Source: Desmodus rotundus (Eukaryota > Chordata > Mammalia > Chiroptera > Phyllostomidae). From it: a DNA stretch of 64,000 nt. The stretch covers positions 75,848,097 to 75,912,096 of the forward strand of contig NC_071392.1 of assembly GCF_022682495.2 (NCBI RefSeq), given 5' to 3'. Made by a program: the position numbers and the translations under genes. Position 1 is the first letter of the stretch, and every line of letters begins with the position of its first letter. The notes beneath the pieces are model-generated. The model ran no database searches and was not told the DNA's origin. It was given only the letters and a program-made list of their open reading frames with translations. Positions 1-11,790 of the stretch are shown here, in pieces.

Positions 1-1205
1 CTGGGAATCTGCCTTCACTTTGGACAGACCCTGGGGTGAAGGCCTTGCACTCCCTCCCCTCCTCTGTTTGGAGCCGGCAAGCTGCCCCCCACCCCAGTCC
101 CACTCCATTGGATCCCTGTCCCACTCCCAAGCCTCAGCCTTAGGCCACATGCCAGCTGATGGCTCTCTTTAAAGAATTGATCCCCACCAGTCCCTAAAGT
201 GTTTCCTCAGCAGTAAATCTCCTGCCACCAGGGCTCTCTGCCCCATGAATGATTTAGCGCCTCAGAGGGGTCGGAACCCTCTTTCTGTGCTCTGAGGCCT
301 GCAGCTGTGACATCACCGTCCCTGCTGGTGACGGATGGTCTCCTCTGCCCTAATGGGAGGAGAGTGCACAGGGCCACCTGGGAGGGGCTCGGCCATGGAA
401 GTAAGTACCCATCTGGCTCCGCAGGCTTCTGGTTTGGGGTCTTACTGATGGGCCAGCCAGCTAATTGCCTTCCAAGGTACCTAGAGAAAGGGCCTCACTC
501 CATCTCCCTGTCCCCAGCCCAGAGGGACCCAGGCTCATTTCAGAGTGGGGTTTGGCTAGAGAGGAGTTATGTATCCCAACCGCCCTAGTCCACAGCCCTG
601 ACTCTACAACACTTGCTCCCTCACACACAGGCACCCACACGAGTGTGCACACACGCACGCCCACTCTCTCAAGAGCCCTCTCGGAAAGTTCATCATTATG
701 TCCCACCTAAATCTTTCCTGCTCCCAGCGAGTCCATCTGGAGCTGACAGAGAGCAGCTGGTTATTATCTGCCATATGCTAACCCCCCAAGCACACACGGT
801 GAAGGATGACATGGCCTTGGCCCCTCCCGGCCATCGCCCCCTCCCGTCCCCTTCTCTTTAAATGCCAGGGACCCCAGTCCTCTCAGCTCCACCAGCCTTT
901 AGGGGAAAGACAAGGGTTTTGTCAGTCAGCCCCCACAGGTCAGGGGCATCGTCAGGTGGAAGGCAGAGGTCAAGAGGATGGCACCTGGGTGGGCGAGTGG
1001 CCTCTGCCCAGTCCTGCCATCCTGACTCCAGCTGGCGCATGTCCTGCCTCAAAAGCACTTCCCCACTGGCCTGGCCTGTGGACAGGCACCGGGGTGAGCA
1101 GATTTCTCCGAGGCTGGTACCGGGGCCTGCAGCCTGTGGGTGCGCCAGTGCCGTATACCGGTTAGCAGAGAGATGGGCCTAGAGGCCTGGGATGCAGGGT
1201 GGGCG
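1..1205. other. GC-rich non-coding sequence, no feature recognised
   Basis: GC-rich sequence with several overlapping short open frames on both strands, none with a recognisable protein feature. It ends at a run of GGTTT units (about 1210-1238), which is the A-rich tail of the following L1 fragment. Confidence 0.5.
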
Positions 1206-1209
1206 AGCG

Positions 1210-2060
1210 TTTGGTTTAGTTTGGTTTGGTTTGGTTTACACAACTTTGGTGAGATCAGTTTACATACAAAAAGGTGATCCATTTTAAACGTTCAATTAGA
1301 CGTGCACCCCTGTAACCACCACCACAATCAGGACATGGGGCATGCCCGGCACCCCTCAAATCTCCCTGGTGCCCCTCCCCGATGTCATCTTCTTCCTCCC
1401 CTCCCCCACCTCATCTCCAAGTCTCCTGCCTCAGACAACTGCTGATTTGCTTTCTATTGATGTAGAGTTGTCTTTTTTAGAATTTCACATAAATTCAATC
1501 ATATAGAACTCTTTCAGAGTATATAACCTGGCCGCTTTCACTTAGCATAATGGCTCTGAGATTTGTCCAAGTTGCTGTGTGTATTAATAGCTCTCTCCTT
1601 GTTTCTGCCGAGTCATATTCCATTGTGTGCATCGCCATGGTTTGCTTATCCATTCCCTCAGCTGATGGACGTCTGGGTTGTTTCCAGCTTCTGGCCGTCG
1701 TGAATAAAGTCAGTCCGAACGCTCCTGGAGCAGTGTCTGTGCGGGTGTGTTTGCATCGGAGGTCGCCCCGGCGCATGTTTAACAGCCAGCCCTCTGGGCT
1801 GGGTGGACGCCCCGGTTTGTGGCGTTTGCTGGTGTCTGAGGTATAAATACCCTCACCGTGGCGATTTGAAGCTACCAACCTGCCACCACTGTCATTTCCC
1901 TTGGCCACCTCCTGAGAGAGGTGAGAGTTCTGGCTGCTCTGTGTCCTTTTTCACTGTCGCATCCCAGGGAGGGTGTGCGGCACAGCTCCACGTGGTTTTA
2001 TTTTGCATTTCCTCGATGACTACCCGCTGAGCATCTTTTCCTGCGCTCCTGTGCCTGGAT
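1210..2060 (-). mobile_element. Old LINE-1 (L1M-type) 3' end
   Basis: The sequence follows the antisense of a mammalian L1 3' region. It includes the landmarks TCACTTAGCATAATG, ATATTCCATTGTGTGCAT, CTGATGGACGTCTGGGTTG and TGAATAAAG near 1540-1710. It is strongly diverged and 5' truncated, with about 850 bp left. Confidence 0.8.
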
Positions 2061-2469
2061 GAGTAAGTTTGAGGGGGCTGGGAGGGAGGGCCTGGATCTG
2101 CAGTGTTCTGGGGGAATGTCCTGGAGTAAATTTAGGGCCACCGTGAAGGGCTCAGGCTCCTTAGACCAACCGCAGAGACCTGGGGCACCCAGCCACGGAT
2201 GGGCCAAGGAAGCAAGCCACCCTCACTGAGGCCCAGGCCAGACAGATTCCAATTTACAAAGTTCTTCCCTGAATGCTTCCACTTTCCCCTCAGGTCTCAG
2301 TGGTGCAGGAAAACCTGAGGTTCGATGGGAGTGTTTCCAGGGTCACTCAGAGGGTGCTTGGCTGATGAAGGCTCCAGCGCAGGTTTTCTCGCTCCCGCCC
2401 CGGGAATGCCACTTTGCTGTTGACCAAGAGCTCTCACACGCTTCCTTGCTTCCTCTCCTGGAGTCTCAG

Positions 2470-2580
2470 GACGACCCCTTCCTACTCGTGAGGGTGAGGA
2501 AACTGAGGTTCCGGGAGACTGAGTGACTTGTTCAAGTTCCACGGCTAGCTGCGTGGAAGGCCCGAGGCTTGAACCCTACT
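2470..2580 (-). repeat. MIR fragment
   Basis: GAGGAAACTGAGGTTC followed by a GACTTGTTCAAGTTCCACGG block matches the antisense MIR core (aggaaactgaggc, then acttgcccaaggtcaca). Confidence 0.6.
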
Positions 2581-3044
2581 TTCTTGGTTCTCCAGCTCCA
2601 CCATTTGTTCCTAGAAGGCCCCTTTGACCTCAGTCTTGTTAGGGTCCAAGGAGCCCACGCACCCTGCTTCATTCTGCCGGGGCCACAGCAGCAGCTGACT
2701 CAGGCTGGCGTAGGCCTCAGCCAGGCCCAGCTCCTTAACATGGCTTTCATCTTGCTTCAGGTCGCCCTCTGCCTTGAGGTTAGAAGGCCGAGACATTCCT
2801 CCCGAAGACTCTCCACATTTCCTGTGCCTTCTTGTTTTTATCAAGAAAACGCAGACCCTACGTGCCTTATTACTACATCAGCTGTGTGTATTCTGTGCCC
2901 GCAAACTCGGACCCCACCTCTGACTGCCCAAGGGCCCAGGTGTGCACAGTGCCTGTCTGTGTTTGTTGAATAAATGAATGGCATTTGTGTTCGTGAACAC
3001 AGTTTCTTCTTCCGGACTGTAATTAATTAAAAAACCCGGGAGGA

Positions 3045-3200
3045 GGGAAGTTCCATTTATTGGGCGGGTGCTTTATGCTGTGTGAGGCTGGCATTATTAT
3101 GCCCACTTTACGGACGAGAAAACAGGCTTCAGAAGGTCGATAATTTGGTCACTCCACGAGGTCGGGGTGGAGCAGGGCACTTGAATCTGTCTGAGAGCCC
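3045..3200 (-). repeat. MIR copy
   Basis: Mismatched antisense MIR: a TTTATTGGGCGGGTGCT start, then ATTATTATGCCCACTTTACG and GAGAAAACAGGCTTCAGA. Confidence 0.65.
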
Positions 3201-3204
3201 TGCC

Positions 3205-3965
3205 ACCCTCTGTCCATCGTGTGTGAGGAGAGCGGGTGCGGCTCTGTCTGGGTGGGCCCTGTGGCTGCCCATGGCAGTGGGGGGAGCCCACAGTCTAGCG
3301 AGGCCTTGGCCCAACAGCCACGACAGTTTCTACCCACTTTGAAGTCAAACAGGTCCGCCCCGGACATCCTGCTGGTGCAGGCGGGAGGCTGCACACAGCA
3401 GCCATGTACAGCCTGTGGCTTTGGCTGCCGAGGCCACCAGAGGCCTGAATATCAATATTATGGCTCCCTGCCACCCCGTGGGAGGGAGAGATGGTGGTCG
3501 TTGTGGAGATGGTAATGCTACTCCATTAATGTCCAACCTCCTGAAAAGCCGCTGGGACACATTTCAGTTGTGTCCTTGTTTGTTTATTTGAGGCCAGCTT
3601 CCAGAAGGAGCAGACGATGAAAGACCCTCTTCAAAAGAGCTGTTCACGGAAAAAAAAAGAACCCAGCAAGATCCCCACAGAAGGAGGGGACAGAAACACA
3701 CAGAGCCACCAGCTGACGCAGCAGGGTGCCTAAGCTCTCATCCTCATGCTGACCTCAGGGACCAGTGAGCCCTCACTACCGGCATTGCTAGGCACAGACT
3801 CCGCAGCCTTCGAGGTGTGTGACTTGCCCTAGGGCAGCGCACACTTGTCCTCCACCTGAGTGTCCGGAGCACCTGAACGGACCCGGCCTTGGCCAGGGGC
3901 CAGATCTGAGCTTGCATGATAAGGATTCTCTTTCATCAAGAGACACAGGTTCCAGAAAAAGTGCC
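3205..3965. other. No gene recognised
   Basis: GC-rich unique-looking sequence with an A-run near 3651. Short open frames here overlap on both strands and have no recognisable domain. Confidence 0.4.
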
Positions 3966-4018
3966 CAGAATGAGTTCGGTTTGGGGTGGGATGCGTACCA
4001 ACTAAGCCACACTGGTCA
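3965..4018 (-). mobile_element. Possible truncated Ves SINE head
   Basis: On the minus strand, CTGACCAGTGTGGCTTAGTTGG continues into a stretch like the Ves tRNA-derived head with a box A. The rest of the SINE (box B and tail) is absent or unrecognisable. Confidence 0.4.
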
Positions 4019-4434
4019 GTGCGCAGCTCCACGTTTTCGGCAGGAGCCCTGGCCCGCTGGCCCGCAGCCCACCGTCTAGGTTGTCATAGCCCCTCTCGGC
4101 AGAGACCACTCCAAGTCTGGGAGGAACGGGCAGGAACAGGCGGCCAGCCTGGGCGCTCAGCCCTGCTTGGTCTTCTTGGAGCCCTCGGCAAGAGAGAACA
4201 GCATCAGCGATACCTCAGGGGTGCCATGAGGAGCTTCTTGTCTTTCTCATCTTTCTCTTTCCTTCACAGCCCACTCTGTCGCGGCTTGAGGGGAGGGGCA
4301 GGGAGGCTGGGGGAAGGCCACCTGAGGCTGCTTTTCAACCCAACTATCCATGTACAGGATAGAATTACTTGTATCAAGTGCACAGGACTTTTAATCCACT
4401 TGGTAATCAAACAGGGCATCACTCCGGAGCCGCT

Positions 4435-4560
4435 GGAGCCTGGGATGACAGCGTATTTCCACCCACTTCACAGGTGGGGAAACTGAGGTGCAGGGGAGAC
4501 TCAAAAGTCATCCACTCAAGTCAAGCTAGCTGTGGGGAATTCAGAGCCCTGAATTGTGAG
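4435..4560 (-). repeat. MIR fragment
   Basis: CACAGGTGGGGAAACTGAGG followed by a diverged acttgcccaaggtca-like block is an antisense MIR core. Confidence 0.6.
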
Positions 4561-4564
4561 GCCA

Positions 4565-5585
4565 GCCCGAACCTGTGCAGAGGGCAGGCTGGGGGCACAG
4601 CTTGCCAGCAAAGAGTGCCTACCTCTTACCTTTCAAAACTTTGCAGAGTCCCTTCCAGCATGAATTGGGATCTACCAAGACTGGGGGGTGGGGGGAGCTG
4701 CACACAAATATAGAAAACATTTCATCATCTGCACATGCCATGAACTTGAGTTTCTGTCTGCAGAAGCTAGGCACCTTCTCTGGGTCCCCACCCAGACTGG
4801 CCACAGAATTAGCAACACGTTTCCCTGGGCTCCTCGTTCTGCCTCCATCCAAGTCAGTTTCGATTCTGGTGGGGGCTCCACCCCCTCGCTGCAGGACTCT
4901 GGCCGTCTCCTGCCTGCGCTCAGTTTCTGCATCTGCACGGACAGCACCACGCAGGTGCTGGTGGTTCCGCCTGCGTCCGCAGTGGCCGCGACGAAGGAGG
5001 GCGGAGGACTCTGCTGAGTAGAAGAAGCTGGACCCCCATGAGGGGCAGTAACATACCATGGCCAGAGGCCACAGTGGTGAGGTGGCTCTGGGCCCGGAGG
5101 CTGTGGGACTTCAGAACAGTCATCTGTAAAGCAGTCAGAACTCCCTTCCAGCCAGGGCATTCTGCGGGGTGGGCTGGGGATCTCCCAGGCTGAACCCGCC
5201 ATGTCTGGGCCCCCGGACACCCTTCACAGAGGCCATGTATACACCAGGCACTTGTCCAGACCACCTGCTGCCGCCCACCCCTTGAGGAGCCCACAGGCTC
5301 AGCCTTCTCACCCCACCGAGCCCCTCAGCCCAGTTTCTGGGAGCACGGACTGGAACAGCAGATACCAGGGTGGAGTGGCTTCTTATTCTGAGCTGGCACT
5401 TGAGAAAAGAGCCCTGTTGGAAGTCAGCATGTCCCCACCCTGGCCCCCATGTCCATGATGACAAGATTTAAGAATGTCACAGGACTGGGGGCCCCCTCCC
5501 TGGCTGCATGAAGATGGCTGTTAGTGGCTGCGATTCGGTGCCTTCCCAGCGGCCTCGATGGCTGAGGAAACTGTAGATGCTGGGT
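4565..5585. other. No gene recognised
   Basis: GC-rich sequence with long overlapping open frames on both strands near 4575-5294. They share no domain with known families and look like chance frames in GC-rich DNA. Confidence 0.4.
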
Positions 5586-5765
5586 CTCGCGTTGCCCGAT
5601 AAGACACAGGACGCCGGTCAGATTGGAATTTCAGGTAACGAATCATTTTTTAGTATGAGCATCCCAAATAGCGCATAGGACATATTTATACTGAAAGTAT
5701 TCCTTGTTTACCTGAAATTGAAATTTGGCTGGAAATCCTGTATTTTCATTTGCCTAATCTGGTGA
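5585..5765. repeat. Palindromic MITE-like old DNA-transposon remnant
   Basis: Arms AATTTCAGGTAA (from 5627) and TTTACCTGAAATT (to 5719) flank a shared TTTAGTAT/ATACTGAA core, so 5627-5719 folds into a long imperfect hairpin. The 3' flank (CCTGTATTTTCATTTGCCTAATCTGG) recalls an old mammalian repeat, but I cannot name the family. Confidence 0.5.
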
Positions 5766-6510
5766 CTCTACCCCGGGTCCGACCCCCCACCCACCCCCAG
5801 GCCCTGCAGCTGGCTGCAGCATCTGACCCCAGTTCCCGGGCCCAGTGGGCATCTTCCTGTCCTGTCCTTGAGTCTTGTGAAGCTTTCTGCTGCCTGCTGT
5901 TGCCGGCTGTTTCAATCTCTCACTTTTGTCTCCATCTGCTTAGCTCTGGCCCTCCTGCCCATCACCCTGTCTCGGCCGCAGCCTCCCTCCCACACACCCA
6001 GCTGCCTTACAGGTGTTGCAGGCCAGCCCACTAACAACGCCTGGTGCTGAGGACTCAGACCCACCCCAAGGGGCCAGCCTCACAGCGAGGAAGGTGAGAC
6101 CCCTGTGGGCATGGGGAGGAGAGGGGATTAAGCCCTGTTCCCTGCAACGGGAGGAACACAAGCCTGAGGCTCCAGTCCACAGCCCCCTCACCCCAGTCAC
6201 TCAGGAGACCCTTCTTCGCCCTGGAACAGTACAGTCTGTCCTGGACCAGGTGAGGGGAGGACAGCAGGAACAGCCTTCCCACGGCTAGGCTCAAGGCCCC
6301 TCCGGCCTATGGTTCAGCTGTCTGGGCCTCGGAGCAGAGCGCTGTCCCAGACAGGTCCCACCCAGGGTCCCAGCTGAGCAGCAGCAGAAGGGATCTTCCA
6401 CCTCCTTCACGCCCCAGGAAAAGGGCTGAGACCGTTGGGACAAGCTGAGAGCCTGGAGCTGAGTTCCCCCCGGTAGTGAGGGGCGTCGGCCGGCTTTTCT
6501 GGGGGAGATT
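5766..6510. other. No gene recognised
   Basis: GC-rich sequence. Short frames only. Confidence 0.4.
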
Positions 6511-6640
6511 GCCTTAAACAAACTCCCTAACCTCCGTGAGCCTCAGTTGCCTCCTCTGCAAGAAGGGGCCAAACCACATCTGCCTCGTGGGAACACTAGG
6601 GCTAACTTCAGTAACCCATGCAGAGCCTCAGCACAGCGTG
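6510..6640 (+). repeat. MIR copy
   Basis: CTCCCTAACCTCCGTGAGCC, then CAGTTGCCTCCTCTGCAAGA, then CATGCAGAGCCTCAGCACAG, in the order of sense MIR. Confidence 0.6.
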
Positions 6641-7280
6641 GAAGTGAGAGGCCCTCCGCGTCTGTTTCTTCTCTGTCTCTGCAGGCCAGAGCCTTCCCCA
6701 GGACCTCACCACAGGGTGAGTAAGCGAAAGTGGGGAGCCCTCGGCAAGCAGGACCTCCGTCCCCTCTCAGAGGGTCCTGACCCCCACCCCCACTGGACGC
6801 GCAGAGGGCTGGGACTGAGAAGACTGGCCCCTCAGCTACGGTGGTGCGGGCTTGCTGTACTGCCTCGGCGGGGAGGTTGGGGAGCTCCCTTACCTGGCCT
6901 GAGCCGGGAGCCCAGGGAACACTGGCCCCAGGGACAGGGCCCAGGAGACGGAGACCCTGCTCACCGGGAAGGTCACAGTACCTGAGTGGCGGAGAAGCTG
7001 TGGAGAGAAGGAAGGGGGCAGCTAGGGTGGGTGCCAGGCCTGCTCATACCTTTGTGCCATGGCTGTGCCTCCCAGCACAATTTGTCTGGGTGCTTTGTGT
7101 TTCTGTGTTTCCTTTTTCTCTAATTTTAAAATGAATGTTTGGTGCCCCGCCCACCACATCACAGAAGTAAACCGTAGAAAAGCAGACAGAGAAGGCCTAG
7201 CAGACGTCACAACCCCAGACCATTTCCCGCTGCATGAGCCTCCTTTTCTGTGTATTTTGTTTTAATCAAAAATGAGAACT
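6640..7280. other. No gene recognised
   Basis: GC-rich to 7030, then more AT-rich. No coding signal or repeat that I can name. Confidence 0.35.
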
Positions 7281-7448
7281 TAAAAAATTTTTAATTTATT
7301 TTTAGAGAGAGGGGAAGGGACAGAGAAAGACAGGGAGAGAAACATCAGTGTAAGAGAGAAACATGATTGGCTCTGACCAGGAATCGAACCGGTGACCCTA
7401 AGCTTTCATGGAATGTTGCCCGACCAACTGAGCCACACCGGTCAGGGC
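7281..7448 (-). mobile_element. Ves SINE
   Basis: The minus strand starts GCCCTGACCGGTGTGGCTCA (box A) and has a CGGTTCGATTCC box B, a CT-rich body and an A-rich tail near 7281. Flanking CAAAAATGAGAAC (7267) and CAAAAAAGTGAGAC (7448) look like a target-site duplication. Confidence 0.9.
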
Positions 7449-7760
7449 AAAAAAGTGAGACCATTTTGTAAAGACTGCTTTGTGTGTTCCTTTTCCCACT
7501 GAGTCACCGTTTCCCATGTGGGCAGTTACCTCCCGTGACAGTTCAGAGCTAAGTATCATTTCATACTATGCTTATTCCTTAGTTCACCAAGCCCGTCTTC
7601 AGGACATTTGGGTCATTTCTAATTTCCTGCTATCACACAAACACATTTTTGTTTTGTTTTGTTTAGGCTACATTCTTATATGTGGCATCTCTAGGTCAAA
7701 GGTCATGCCTATTACCAAAGCCACACGCACTCGCTGTCACAAATGCTGACAAGCTGGATG
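7449..7760 (-). mobile_element. Ancient LINE-1 fragment
   Basis: GGACATTTGGGTCATTTCTA, then TGCTATCACACAAACA and TCTCTAGGTCAAAGG, in the order of antisense old L1 3' sequence. Strongly diverged. Confidence 0.55.
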
Positions 7761-8190
7761 CCGTGCCAAGGGGAGGCTCCTAGGGGAGGTGTGTTGGGTC
7801 CTGCTTGCTTTGTCCCGTCCCTGGCGGGCTGTCTCCCTCACCCACCCCAGGCTGCAGGGCCCTGGGTGCACAGAAATCCAGACAATTCAGTATTGACACT
7901 TGGGGACCTGGGGCCATGTGGCCGCCCTGAGAGGTGGCTCTTCCTTCTCCTCTAGGGCAGGAGTTCGGGGGGGGGGCATTTGTCCCCCTCCCATGGCCAG
8001 CAACAGCTGGAAGGGGCCGTCCTGAGCTGGAGATGGGTAGTTGGGGTCAGGAGACCATCATGGGTTGGGGTAAGGACCGCAGGGTCAGCTGTCACGACAG
8101 GTACCAAAGGCAGCGGCTGTCATACCGCCTTGCTGGGCGGACAGAGGCAGGAGGCTGACTGGGCCCTGGGCTCCCCACGCCCCCATTGCT
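7761..8190. other. No gene recognised
   Basis: GC-rich sequence with a G-run at 7970-7977. Short frames only. Confidence 0.35.
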
Positions 8191-8194
8191 TCGC

Positions 8195-8340
8195 ACAGCC
8201 CCACTTTCATCCATTGTTCTTAAGACTTCCCCACCCCTGTTCTCCCGCGCCACAAGTGAGGGCACTCAGACTGAAAGACAGGAGCAACTTGGCCGAAGGA
8301 ACAGCGGGTCAGTAGCGCCGTGAAGGAATGGACTCCTGGC
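8195..8340 (-). repeat. Possible MIR fragment
   Basis: CACAAGTGAGGGCACTCAGA followed by AGCAACTTGGCCGAAGGAAC resembles the antisense MIR core. Confidence 0.4.
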
Positions 8341-8499
8341 CCCGTCCTCCTTTGGGTGCTGTGAAAGCCCCAGCCTCAGAAAGGCTGTCAGCGTGGCACC
8401 CCTCAGCCCACCCCACTTCCCACCCACCTGCCACTGCAGGGCTTCCAGGCGCCTCCTGAAGGCCTCAAGGCTGGGCAGCACCCTCACCTTCCTGCCTCG

Positions 8500-8720
8500 G
8501 CTGTGCCCAAGCCAACCCTTCTGCCCCCATGCCTCCTCACCCACTCCCAGTCCACCCAACTTCAAAGTTGCTTCCTCCTGGAAGCCTTCCCTGACCCCCA
8601 GGAAGAAGTGCTTTCTCCCTCCTGCAGCATCTGGGCCAGACCCATTCTCCAGAGCCTGGGGAGCAGCCCTCCTTCCTGGGGCCTGGGGTCTCAGGCCTGC
8701 TTTGGTGGGGGCCCTGCTTG
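8500..8720 (+). repeat. Possible L2 LINE 3' fragment
   Basis: TTGCTTCCTCCTGGAAGCCTTCCCTGACCCCCAGG is the typical L2 3'-end phrase (tcctccaggaagccttccctgac). Confidence 0.5.
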
Positions 8721-8729
8721 TCTAGCAGG

Positions 8730-11390
8730 AGGCCTGGGAAGTAAACCCGTGGTGGGTCCTGGAGGCTAAGGACGTCCCATGTGGGGGCCTCGACATAAAG
8801 TGAGGACCGTAGTGGCAAAAGGTGGAGGACGCTGGAGCACTGGAATGGAGAGAACAGGAGAGCAGGTGGCTAGAAAGCCCGGGGAACTGGAAACGGATGT
8901 CCCAGAAGAGGCTGGCTGTGGGCCAGTGGAGGGAGCACCCAGGGCTCTGGGAAGACGGCTTCCCAAAGTGACTACATAGGGTCGGGGCTGGGAGAGAAGG
9001 CCAAGGTGCACGCCCGAGTGTCCCAGGCCAGACACATCTGGCTCCTGTCCGACTCCTTCAGTGACTGGCTGGGAGTTTGAGGGCCCGGCAGCATGGCACT
9101 ATGGTGACCAGGGCAAGGGCAGGCTCAGAACTCGGGCGACTTGCGTTCCACGAGCCCATGTGCTGGCTGGTACCCCAGTTTCTGCTGAGTTATGACAGTG
9201 TCCTGCCCTCAGAGCCACGGGCAGGGGAGTGGTCTGGGAAGAGGGGAGGTGGGGGGGTTGGGAGAGGTGGGGAGAGGGGACATGAAGCCTCAGGAGCCTG
9301 CACACTGGCTGCAGGAACCCAGTCAGCCCACACCCAGCAGGGAGCAGGAGCAGGAGCAGCTCTGGCCTGGTGGATGCGGGAGGAGTCAGGGCCAGGTGAC
9401 CAGGTGCCTCTGTCCTCCTCCACCAGCCTGGCCTGGAGGCCCCGGGAATCACAGAGAAGCACAGAACCTGCAGCGTTACAGGACAGCCGTTTGTGGGGCA
9501 GTGAGAGGCCGGAGCGGGCAAGGGGCTGGGAGAGAGGCAGGAAGAATCTTCTCGGCAGAGCTGCCTTCCCCCGGGTGGGGGAACTGGGGCCCCTTCATCC
9601 TGGAATATGCGATTCCACACCGCCCTAGATCTCTACAGAGTCAAGCAAGGAGAGGCCCTGGGGTCTTTGAACAAACAGGCCCATCATCAGCCCAGTGAGA
9701 GATGTGGGTGGGTAGGACCACGTGGGCAGCCTGGAAATGACTGTTTAGGATCAGGTTGTCTCTGTTTACCGCTGAGAGCACGTGAAGCCTGTGCGTGTAT
9801 CAACTGTGCCCACCTGCTTCCAGCATTCCTGTGCTCATCCCGGGTTCCAGCCAATGGCGCCAGCAGTAAAGGACATTGCTTTTGAAGTTGGCAGAGGCTG
9901 AGAATAGAGCTCTAAGACAAGCCCTCTCTCCTCCAGGAGGCAGCTGGGTCCCTCCCCACCCACTGGCCCTCCAAAGCCCAGGGTGCACATGGTTGTCACC
10001 ATGGAGCTTAACAGGAGCCTCCAATCTTGACCTGTGTGTTTTTTCCCCAAGGAACCTCTGCCTGTGTCTCCCAGCCCAGCACAGGGCCCATGTAGATGTG
10101 AGGCTGCAGCATGCAGACCTCAGGAGAGACACCACGCAGAACTTCCTGATGACAGGCATCTTGAGCATGAGGAAGGGTGCAGGATCTTCTCCTTACAATT
10201 GTTTGGAAAAGCACCCCCTAGTCTTCCTGGCTAGGGCACCCACTAATCTGCACGATGCCCCCCATGACCTGAGTAGTGAGGTTCACTAAGACATTCCTCC
10301 TTCAGGGGGCTTTTCTGCTTTCAGGACCTGAACTGCCCTTTCCTAGTGCCTCCCAGAGCCAGCTCCCAACCCTGCTTCTGTCACCCCAGGCCACAGGGCC
10401 CCTGTCCCCACGGTGGTGCTAGGCTTTCCCTGCCGGTCCTCCTCAGTCTCCTCTGCCCCCCGCGGGGCTGTGAGAGCTACTGCTCAGTGACCGCTCAGTG
10501 TGTGTGCCCGTCTGACCCCCAAACAATCTCCCCCGGGGTGGCCCTATTATCTTCTGCTTTGGGGAGGGAACTGTGGCTCTGGGAATCCCGCAGCCAGGGG
10601 GTCTGCCCAGCTCTGTCCAGGCCCGTGTAGCTCGCTCCTTTACAGCCGCTCCCGCCCGCCTCCAGCCCCCAGCTTAGAGAAAGCCGTGCCCCAGACCGGC
10701 CTGGGGCACCTGCTCCCTCGATACCACCCAGACCGCTCACTGGACGCACAGGCGCGCACTCGCCCAGCACCTGCGTGGGCGAGCCCCGGGGAGGCGGCGC
10801 TAGGTCGAGGGGCTGCCCCGGCTGTCTTGAGGCTCACTGTCTTAAAGAAGGTCGAGCAGGCTTTCCCTGGGCAAGGGGGGCACCCAGACCTTGCGGGGTC
10901 TGGACTCCATCTCTCTGCCTGGCCCTCCCCCACCTCTCCCCTGCCTTCCTTATTCTGTAGCCGGACTACCAGCTTCTCGTGTAAACAACATCACCTTCCC
11001 GGACAGAACAGAATCCCGACTGCCCGAGAGCCTGCAGCTGGGAGGGCGGGGCCTCTGAGCTCCGGGTGCCCCCCACATCGTCTCTCCCCGGTTGGCTGCG
11101 GAAGCTGCCTTGGCCCCAGGTGAGCTGCGCTCCCTCTGCCACTCTGGCCCAAGAGCCACGTTCTTCACCGCACAGGCGAGACTGACGGGAACATTCAATA
11201 CAGACTTTGCTAAACCCCGGAGAAATAAACCCGTGGTGTAAGAGTAGCATCCAAAGAAAGTAGAAACATCCACTTCCACCCTCTCTCCTCCCCGAGTGGG
11301 ACTCTCTGCAGTCCTGTGGCATCAGTGGCCCAGCCCTGGGGGCGGCTCCTGTTCTCGGGGTCCTTGCCTGTTTTTTCTCCTTTAAGTGGG
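8730..11390. other. GC-rich non-coding stretch
   Basis: No gene or clear repeat. Open frames up to about 180-200 codons near 9080-9700 and 10500-11120 have no homology that I recognise and overlap frames on the other strand. A CpG-dense patch (10620-10830) is listed separately. Confidence 0.4.
10620..10830. promoter_or_regulatory. CpG-dense patch (small CpG island candidate)
   Basis: By hand count, about 20 CpG dinucleotides in roughly 210 bp. There is no adjacent gene, so the function is unknown. Confidence 0.3.
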
Positions 11391-11394
11391 CCAT

Positions 11395-11790
11395 AGGGGG
11401 CTGAAGGGTGGCTCCCCAAAAGATGTATCCACATCCCAATCCACAGGACCTGGGAATGTTACCTAATTTGGAAACGGGTTTTTGTAGATGTAATCGAGGT
11501 AAGGATTTGAGGCAAGGAGATCATCCGGGATTATCTGGGTGGGCCCTACATCAGTGACACGTGTCCTTACAGCAGACACACAGAGGAGACAGACGCCCCA
11601 GAGGAGGAGGCAGTGATGGCAGTGCCTGGGGAGGCATGCGGTACCCTCTCCCAGAGTCTCAGGAGGGAGCAGCCCTGTCTGCTCCAGTTCAGACTTCTGG
11701 CCCACAAACTCAGTGCATTTCTGTGGTTGAAGCCTCCCAGGTGTGGTCATCTGTTACATACAACAGCCTCTCAACATGGCTGGGATGTCA
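11395..11790 (+). mobile_element. MLT1-type (ERVL-MaLR) solo LTR, old
   Basis: The order of landmarks follows MLT1: CCCCAAAAGATGTATCCACA, TTACCTAATTTGGAAACGGG, TCTGGGTGGGCCCTACATC, GTGTCCTTACAGCAGACACA, and a TGTGGTTGAAGCCTCCCAGG end. It is an ancient LTR remnant with no internal coding part attached. Confidence 0.75.

Noticed and set aside
9077..9698. Open frames of 168-183 codons on both strands
   Set aside because: Several long frames overlap on opposite strands in GC-rich, stop-poor DNA. No known domain, no splice structure and biased composition, so chance is the simplest explanation.
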